The position numbers were made by a program, and so were the translations under genes. A stretch of DNA of 64,000 nucleotides, from assembly GCA_026416815.1 (NCBI GenBank), contig JAOAEJ010000058.1:34065-98064 (forward strand), written 5' to 3'. Below the pieces are notes generated by a model. It was not told the origin of the DNA, ran no database searches, and saw nothing but the letters and a program-made list of their open reading frames with translations. The stretch comes from Clostridia bacterium (GTDB taxonomy: Bacteria > Bacillota > Clostridia > Acetivibrionales > DSM-2933). Below, piece by piece: positions 62,057-64,000 of the stretch. Numbering within the stretch: the stretch's first letter is position 1; the number at the start of each line of letters is the position of its first letter.

Positions 62057-64000
62057 TTACTGAACAGTGAAGAACAATCCTGTAAGTCCATCAACGCTTA
62101 TAGTATAGTTGCCGTTTGAAGCATTGATTACTGTACCTGTAAGAGCATTTGTAAGCTTAGTACCGCCTACTTGGGACTGTGAAAGTGTAATTGTCTGAGC
62201 TGATGTTGAAACGTTCAGGGCGTACACCATCTTATCAGTACCATCTACTTTAAGGTCGGCATAGGTATAGGTATCGGATTTCAAGTGTGTTCTGGTACCG
62301 TTCCACAGCGCAGGGTGTTGAGCCCTCATGTCCATTAATGATGTTACATAGTTCTTTAAGTTGGTCTGGTTTGTATCAAAGTTTGTAACCTGCCCGGATG
62401 ATCTTGAAACGTGGTCATCGTAGTAGCCTAAGTTACCTTCGTATATGAACCCTGATACCTCATCACCAATTTCATCTCCGTAGTATATTGTGACAGGACC
62501 TGTAAAGGCAGCCATGAAGCTGAATGCTGCTCTATGTCTCTTCCAGTAATCTGCATTTTCCTTTCCATAACCGAAAGCCCTCTGTATTAAATCTCCGAAT
62601 CTTACAAGGTCATGGTTTGTAAGCATAAAGTTAGGGTGTGCGTGAGAAGCATAGGTGTTATGAGTGCTATATCCAGAGTTTAATGTAGTAGCAGGCTGAT
62701 TTTTAGGATTTGCTTCCTCAATGTGTTCCTTTGTAGCCAGTACTGTTACCAGTGAATACCTCAATGGGAAGTCGAAGCAGGAGTAGAGCCCAGGAGCTGA
62801 TGAAGAGCCGTAACCCTGATTTTGTATATCAGTTTCACCCTTCCATATTTCACCTACCATGTAGCCTAAAGTACCCCATTGTTTACCAGCTGCTTTTCTT
62901 TGTGTACATTTTGCTTCTACAGCTTCACGGATTTGCTTCCACATATCAACGGGAACCTGGTATGCTTGGTCAAGTCTCCAGCCGTCGATTTCGAGCTGGT
63001 CAATCCACCATGTAGCTACTTCTCTGTAGAAGTTCAAGCTGCCCGGATATGATACAGGGTCAGCAGCACCGGTAGGATAGTATCCGCTTGGTGAAGCGGG
63101 TATAGTTGTATTTTTGTGGTGACCGAATACACCGTCAAGGAATACATACATTCCAAGTCTATGAGCTTCAGCTACAAGGTCTTTTGCGTCCTGAAGAGTA
63201 CCGAATTTAGGATCAACTTCAAAGTAGTTTTGAGCGAAGTATCCTGTTGCATCCAACTGAGAACTTCCGTTTGAGTTAAATATAGGTGTCATCCAGATGG
63301 CATTACATCCCAGGCTCTTTATGTAAGCTAAGGAGTTTTTAATACCTTTTAAATCGCCTTTATGATGGCTTGGACCATATCCTACATTATAGTTGGCATT
63401 AGGGTCACCGTCTATAAATGACTCAACCATTACCTGGTAAATCCTCAGGCTGTCGATATCTGCATTCGGTACAGGTGCGTCAATTTTTGTATATGTGTAA
63501 GTTTTGCTATCAGATTGTGTACCGTTTGTTGCATAGAGTCTTAATGTCTTGCTGGTGTTTACGGCCATATCGCTGCCTATGGTTACTACTGTACCGTTTG
63601 TGAAAGCAGTACCGCCTACAGCAGGGTCACTTCCGTCAAGGGTATATCTTGATGCTGTTACACTTGTACCACTTACGCTTAAAGTAATGCTTTGTGTGGT
63701 TGTGGAGAAGTTGCCTCCGGGAGGATTAGCTGATACTGATGGGGGAGTAGGACCTTCGGGGTTTGTATCAGACCATGTATTGTTAGTATAATACCAACCT
63801 TCGTTAGTGCTTCTTGTGAGGTCCGCTGTCTGCCTTCCTGCACCATCATTGAATATAAGGCTTGCGCTTGTAACTCCAGGCAATGTGTATACATACCAAT
63901 CGTTGCCCTCGGATGTCATTGCGTTTCCTGGCCATGCAGCGCCAGCTGTACCAGTAGTAGGAGTAATATTCCAGTAGTATATTTTTATTGTAGTAGCCCA
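62057..64000 (-). CDS. secreted alpha-amylase (GH13) with starch-binding modules, C-terminal part
   Basis: The frame is open to the right edge, so the start and signal peptide lie outside; 647 residues are visible. The first part (about 1-75) resembles a CBM26-like starch-binding module (IKIYYWNITPTT, WYVYTLPGVTSASLIFNDGAGRQTADL). A CHB_HEX-type Fn3-like domain (FSTTTQSITLSVSGTSVTASRYTLDGSDP) follows. The GH13 barrel then starts at IYQVMVESFIDGDP. Catalytic residues: nucleophile Asp in DGWRLDQAY, acid/base Glu in MVGEIWKG, and transition-state Asp in TNHDLVRFGD. An all-beta C-terminal domain ends the protein (TVQ). Cuts starch outside the cell. Confidence 0.92.
   Translation of the reverse strand, partial: WATTIKIYYWNITPTTGTAGAAWPGNAMTSEGNDWYVYTLPGVTSASLIFNDGAGRQTADLTRSTNEGWYYTNNTWSDTNPEGPTPPSVSANPPGGNFSTTTQSITLSVSGTSVTASRYTLDGSDPAVGGTAFTNGTVVTIGSDMAVNTSKTLRLYATNGTQSDSKTYTYTKIDAPVPNADIDSLRIYQVMVESFIDGDPNANYNVGYGPSHHKGDLKGIKNSLAYIKSLGCNAIWMTPIFNSNGSSQLDATGYFAQNYFEVDPKFGTLQDAKDLVAEAHRLGMYVFLDGVFGHHKNTTIPASPSGYYPTGAADPVSYPGSLNFYREVATWWIDQLEIDGWRLDQAYQVPVDMWKQIREAVEAKCTQRKAAGKQWGTLGYMVGEIWKGETDIQNQGYGSSSAPGLYSCFDFPLRYSLVTVLATKEHIEEANPKNQPATTLNSGYSTHNTYASHAHPNFMLTNHDLVRFGDLIQRAFGYGKENADYWKRHRAAFSFMAAFTGPVTIYYGDEIGDEVSGFIYEGNLGYYDDHVSRSSGQVTNFDTNQTNLKNYVTSLMDMRAQHPALWNGTRTHLKSDTYTYADLKVDGTDKMVYALNVSTSAQTITLSQSQVGGTKLTNALTGTVINASNGNYTISVDGLTGLFFTVQ

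Noticed and set aside
1..64000. CRISPR array, tRNA, rRNA, transposase, prophage
   Set aside because: No regularly spaced repeats, no tRNA-like cloverleaf I could identify and no transposase or phage-type frames were seen. The 128-bp repeats are too far apart and do not form an array.

Overview
The window looks like chromosomal DNA of an anaerobic, low-GC, spore-forming clostridium that breaks down polysaccharides, close in style to the Clostridium thermocellum/Acetivibrio group. The evidence is AT-rich spacers, strong AGGAGG-type ribosome sites, TTG and GTG starts, pyruvate formate-lyase, a phosphofructokinase with pyrophosphate-type active-site residues, a CmpB-family membrane protein, a Spo0E-like peptide, secreted starch-binding proteins and T-box/ZTP riboswitches. 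I saw no rRNA, tRNA, CRISPR array, prophage or transposase. The species assignment is inference.

Layout. 0-3.3 kb: end of an ABC-2 permease, a nitroreductase, and an endonuclease III fused in frame to a flavin-reductase domain. 3.3-8.6 kb: central metabolism, with pfl (minus) behind a ZTP riboswitch, PPi-type pfk (minus) and class II fba (plus). 8.8-14.5 kb: a VCBS-like protein, a three-gene 2-hydroxyacyl-CoA-dehydratase-activase-type operon and an EndoQ-type PHP nuclease. 14.7-17.2 kb: alpha-glucan phosphorylase. 17.8-23.1 kb: small proteins, membrane and envelope proteins, CsoR, thioredoxin and a DivIVA-like protein. 23.2-26.1 kb: T-box leader, Lrp regulator, aminotransferase and HAD phosphatase. 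26.2-28.0 kb: Spo0E-like peptide, XRE regulator and a Gly/Tyr-rich protein. 28.0-32.0 kb: nitrogen module (amt and two PII genes on minus, ANTAR regulator divergent). 32.1-36.2 kb: prfB with its programmed frameshift, a large secreted protein and ppnP. 36.4-41.3 kb: larE, a DUF2520-type gene, larB, larC and a radical SAM gene. 41.3-43.4 kb: two tandem secreted CBM21-like proteins. 43.6-55.6 kb: purine block (guaA, AEC transporter, NCS2 purine permease, purE-F-M-N-H, ICMT-like gene, purD). 55.7-61.9 kb: ROK glucokinase, nadD, yqeK, LytR_C protein, rsfS, leuS and a small coiled-coil peptide. 62.0-64.0 kb: C-terminal part of a secreted alpha-amylase.

How the parts fit. Amylase and CBM21 proteins would bind and cut starch outside the cell. 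Phosphorylase, ROK glucokinase, PPi-type phosphofructokinase, aldolase and PFL would carry glucose units through an energy-saving glycolysis to acetyl-CoA and formate. Formate and folate status link to the purine block through the ZTP riboswitch on pfl. The nitrogen module appears to be controlled by transcript termination: the amt leader carries a terminator containing an ANTAR-type hexaloop, and an ANTAR protein is encoded next door.

The most promising undescribed item is a 128-bp repeat family with three copies (7342-7469, 31164-31291 and 42364-42491 inverted). It has short terminal inverted repeats, a strictly conserved 15-bp stem and a conserved loop. Other points of interest are the amt/ANTAR leader, the endonuclease-flavin reductase fusion, a lar cofactor cluster without larA, a perfect 76-bp palindrome, and inverted PurBox-like sites between the purine permease and purE.
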